Shown: positions 32,274 through 34,470 of the stretch, piece by piece
How positions within the stretch are numbered: position 1 is the stretch's first letter
Layout of the letters: each line of letters starts with the position of its first letter
Assembly: GCA_019245115.1 (NCBI GenBank)
Contig: JAFARZ010000338.1
Span: 1-34,470, forward strand
Source of the DNA: Streptosporangiaceae bacterium
GTDB lineage: Bacteria; Actinomycetota; Actinomycetes; Streptosporangiales; Streptosporangiaceae
Direction of reading: 5' to 3'
Length of the DNA stretch: 34,470 bases
Translations under genes and position numbers: made by a program
Notes under the pieces: generated by a model
Seen by the model: the letters and a program-made list of their open reading frames with translations, nothing else
What the model was told of the DNA's origin: nothing
Database searches by the model: none

Positions 32274-33881
32274 TTACCCGGAGTCAAGTGGCGGATCGTG
32301 GCCGGTAAATATGGTGCCGTCTGGTTTGCGGGCGGTCATGGTGCCGTCGCGGTTGACGGTGACCGTCCACCCCCAGCCGTGGATCACCACGTGATGATGC
32401 CACCAACAGAAAAGTCCCAGTTTGTCCACCCGGGTCGGGCCGTGCTGGGCCCTCGGCTCAGTGTGGTGAGGCTCGCACTTCCAGGCGGGCTGGTCACAGC
32501 CGCCGGGAAAGACGCAGTGCCGGTCGCGGACCGCGACAGCGCGGCGGATCTGCGGCGGGATGTAGTCAGTGTCCCCCACATCCAAGGGCAGCGACGGTCC
32601 GGCCAGGCCGCCGCGCAGGGTGGCGCGGCGCAGGAAACCGGCCAGGCCCGCCGGGCCGGCCATCAGCGCGGCGGCCTTGCCGATGATCGCCCGCTCCAGC
32701 TCCGCCATCCGGGCCGCGTGCGCGCCCCGCGCCGCGTGCGCGCCCTGGTCCGCGGCCAACCGCGTATTCTCCGGATCCGAACGCGCAGCGGCATCCGCAT
32801 CCATACCCGTGGCCGCGCCGGCATCTGTGCCCGCGTCCGCATCCTCCTGACTGGTGCGGAGATGCTGGTATTCGGTGCACAGCCGTACGAGGTCATTCAA
32901 GACTGTGATGTCAGGGTCCCCGGTCACCACCGGGACCAGCATCGCGTCGCAGGCGATCGCTGCGGCGGCGTCGCCGTCCAGCCAGGCCCCGCCATCTCCC
33001 GCCTGCACCGAGGCGCCGGCCCGCTCCGCCGCCCACAGCGCCTGGGTGCGGGCGATCCACTGCTCCTGAAAGACCGACCCGGGATCGCGAGCCATCAGAT
33101 CCGAAAGGGAGATATGCACCAGGGCCGTAACCGGGGCACCGCCCTTGCGGGGCAGCACCTCCCCGGCCAGCAGCAGCTTCATCGCCTGCTGCAGCGCATC
33201 GTGATACCGCTCCTCATGCGACCGCAGATCGTCCTTGTCGCTGGCGGCAGCGAACGCGTCCAGCACGGTTTTCACGATCACCGCGCAGTCTGGACTCAGT
33301 TCACCGCTCAGCACCCCGGCGCCCTCGAACGTGAGGTGCAGCCGCAGCGACCGGTCCGCCAGATTCCCCTTGTCGTCATCCGGCGGCGCTGTGCGCGCGA
33401 GAATCTCACCCGCGATCCGCGCCAAGCCCTCCAGGTCCGCGCCCATCCTCGCCGCCTCGACCAGGATCACGTCCGAGTCGTGCACGCAGTCCTCGGGGAG
33501 CTTGTCGGTCCACCCGCAGATCGCGCGGGCCCAGGACTCGCTGAGCACCCCCTCGGCCAGGGCATCGATCACCACCGGGTGCTGGTCAGCCCGCTTGGCC
33601 CATGCCTTGTGCGCCGCCCCCGCCGCCTTGCTCACCTTGGTCTGGGTCACGAACCAGCGAGGCATCCCCCGCACCGCGTATTCGTGATAGGTCAGCGCGG
33701 CGGCGAACGCCGACACCGCCCGGCCGCGGACCGCCGCCTGCGCCGAATCCACCCGCTCCATGGCCCGCAGCACCTCGGCCTGCACCTCACCGGGCATCTC
33801 CGCGTAGTCCGCCGCGGTCAGGTACCCCATCGCGGACTGGAGCACCTGCAGCGCTTCCCCCGCACTCGCGTATCCGCCCAC
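32274..33881 (-). CDS. DUF222 / HNH endonuclease domain protein (13E12 type)
   Basis: A 535-aa protein. Residues ~1-330 are DUF222-like (LTAADYAEMPGEVQAEVLRAMERVDSAQAAVRGRAVSAF). A low-complexity Ala/Asp/Gly segment with a GAHAAR duplication follows. At ~430-520 is an HNH module (VRDRHCVFPGGCDQPAWKCEPHHTEPRAQHGPTRVDKLGLFCWWHHHVVIHGWGW). The conserved Asn of the HNH motif (usually DNL) is Lys here (VDKL), so nuclease activity may be altered. Such proteins are multicopy in actinobacterial genomes and often near mobile DNA, but their role is poorly known. GTG 33881 with GGGAGGGGG about 10 bp upstream. A long antisense frame over it is a codon-bias shadow. Confidence 0.88.
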   Translation of the reverse strand: MGGYASAGEALQVLQSAMGYLTAADYAEMPGEVQAEVLRAMERVDSAQAAVRGRAVSAFAAALTYHEYAVRGMPRWFVTQTKVSKAAGAAHKAWAKRADQHPVVIDALAEGVLSESWARAICGWTDKLPEDCVHDSDVILVEAARMGADLEGLARIAGEILARTAPPDDDKGNLADRSLRLHLTFEGAGVLSGELSPDCAVIVKTVLDAFAAASDKDDLRSHEERYHDALQQAMKLLLAGEVLPRKGGAPVTALVHISLSDLMARDPGSVFQEQWIARTQALWAAERAGASVQAGDGGAWLDGDAAAAIACDAMLVPVVTGDPDITVLNDLVRLCTEYQHLRTSQEDADAGTDAGAATGMDADAAARSDPENTRLAADQGAHAARGAHAARMAELERAIIGKAAALMAGPAGLAGFLRRATLRGGLAGPSLPLDVGDTDYIPPQIRRAVAVRDRHCVFPGGCDQPAWKCEPHHTEPRAQHGPTRVDKLGLFCWWHHHVVIHGWGWTVTVNRDGTMTARKPDGTIFTGHDPPLDSG

Positions 33882-34247
33882 CGGCTGTTCACCCCCTCCC
33901 GACCAGCCATCTATTTAAACCTTGTTCGATCTTAACATGTGCTACCGACAATACGCCGACAATCCACCGGGCGTGTCTGCGAGAAAATGGTGGAGGAATG
34001 TCAGATTGATTTGCCCGGAGTCCTGTGAGCCCGCTACCGAGCCGACGAGTTTACCATTATCTTGAAATATCGGATATGTCGAGCATTTTGACGCAGGTGG
34101 GCCGCTGGCGCTTACCGAATCAGCCACCTAGTAGAAGAAAGTATCTTACGGACAATTCGCCACGCCTGAACTGCGGCGATACGAACCGTGAGTCCAGTAA
34201 CGAGATTTCTTGTTGGCAGGCATTCCCTTGTCGCCAGCGGCCCTAGT

Positions 34248-34278
34248 CCCCGGCTGGCGAAGCTGACGCCAGCCGGGG
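34248..34278. terminator. GC-rich hairpin near the right edge
   Basis: Perfect 12-bp stem CCCCGGCTGGCG and complement with a 7-nt loop. There is no U tract. It could be a terminator or the palindromic end of a mobile element. Confidence 0.5.
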
Positions 34279-34376
34279 TGTCCCTGTGTCGCATTACGCC
34301 CGATTCGGAACCCCGTGGATGTGACATGGGTGTGGCTCCCTTAAAGTGACAGCCAGCCAGGTGCTGCTCCCTGGCC

Positions 34377-34449
34377 AGCGGCACCGATGGCACCATCGGG
34401 CACGCTCTAATAGCGCTACTGATCGGTTTGAGCGGCACCGATGGCACCA
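34377..34449. repeat. Direct repeat AGCGGCACCGATGGCACCA, two copies
   Basis: Identical 19-bp copies at 34377-34395 and 34431-34449 (54-bp period). Both contain the inverted pair ATGGCACCATCGG-like sequence. Function unknown. Confidence 0.75.
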
Positions 34450-34470
34450 CCGGCATGTTGCCCACTCTGG

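Larger units (their letters stand above)
33882..34470. other. Right-edge region without a supported gene
   Basis: Upstream of the DUF222/HNH gene the sequence is AT-richer and holds no frame with a ribosome binding site and recognisable product. It contains a 12-bp hairpin at 34248-34278 and a 54-bp-spaced direct repeat at 34377-34449. A 117-codon minus-strand frame (34112-34465) encodes two copies of MVPSVPL-like peptide through that repeat and is not convincing. The element may continue beyond the window. Confidence 0.6.

Noticed and set aside
32298..33935. A 545-codon plus-strand open frame antisense to the DUF222/HNH gene
   Set aside because: The minus-strand frame has clear DUF222 and HNH motifs; the antisense translation is Arg/Gly/His-rich with no family features and is a high-GC codon shadow.
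34112..34465. A 117-aa minus-strand protein
   Set aside because: It runs through a hairpin and a direct repeat, shows no family features and has no clear start signal inside the window.

Overview
The window looks like chromosomal DNA of a filamentous, high-GC actinobacterium. Codon third positions are mostly G or C, and GTG and TTG starts are common. It carries a SARP-type regulator, an XRE-WD40 protein, a DUF222/HNH (13E12-type) protein and many Sec-secreted small proteins. I cannot name a genus from the sequence alone. No tRNA, rRNA, CRISPR array or intact transposase was seen.

Left part (1-7.6 kb): a tightly coupled plus-strand operon with overlapping starts and stops. It encodes a DeoR-type repressor, an APC-family permease, a glycerol-kinase-like FGGY kinase and a very large FAD/[2Fe-2S] dehydrogenase that joins a GlpA-like half to a GlpB/HcnA-like half. 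The layout suggests uptake, phosphorylation and oxidation of a glycerol-like or amino-polyol substrate. A strong hairpin separates it from a convergent small ABM-domain protein.

8-17.4 kb: a complete peptide/opine-type ABC importer (lipoprotein SBP, two permeases, two ATPases) meets two divergent FAD dehydrogenases tail to tail. One of the two is clearly of the 3-ketosteroid delta-1-dehydrogenase (KstD) family. Their 54-bp divergent promoter contains a perfect match to the KstR box consensus. A 30-bp coding repeat (peptide AAAGGPGQFN) occurs three times at the N-terminus of the KstD-like protein and once at the C-terminus of an ABC permease.

17.7-29.6 kb: a regulatory and secretion region. 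It holds a membrane-anchored XRE regulator, a two-gene secreted operon (147-aa protein and FN3/propeller protein), an XRE-TM-WD40 protein divergent from an XRE-SARP regulator, an unknown cytosolic protein, and a run of minus-strand secreted proteins including a PLC/acid-phosphatase-type phosphoesterase. Several perfect or near-perfect palindromes lie upstream of these genes and look like operators.

30-34.5 kb: a degraded, more AT-rich region. Two homologous RHS/YD-repeat remnants bracket small membrane-protein genes (one intact, one frameshifted relative), a frameshifted one-helix membrane protein and an orphan protein resembling the ribosomal bL12 C-terminal domain. This reads as a decayed RHS polymorphic-toxin locus. 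It is followed by a DUF222/HNH protein and a non-coding right edge with a hairpin and direct repeats.
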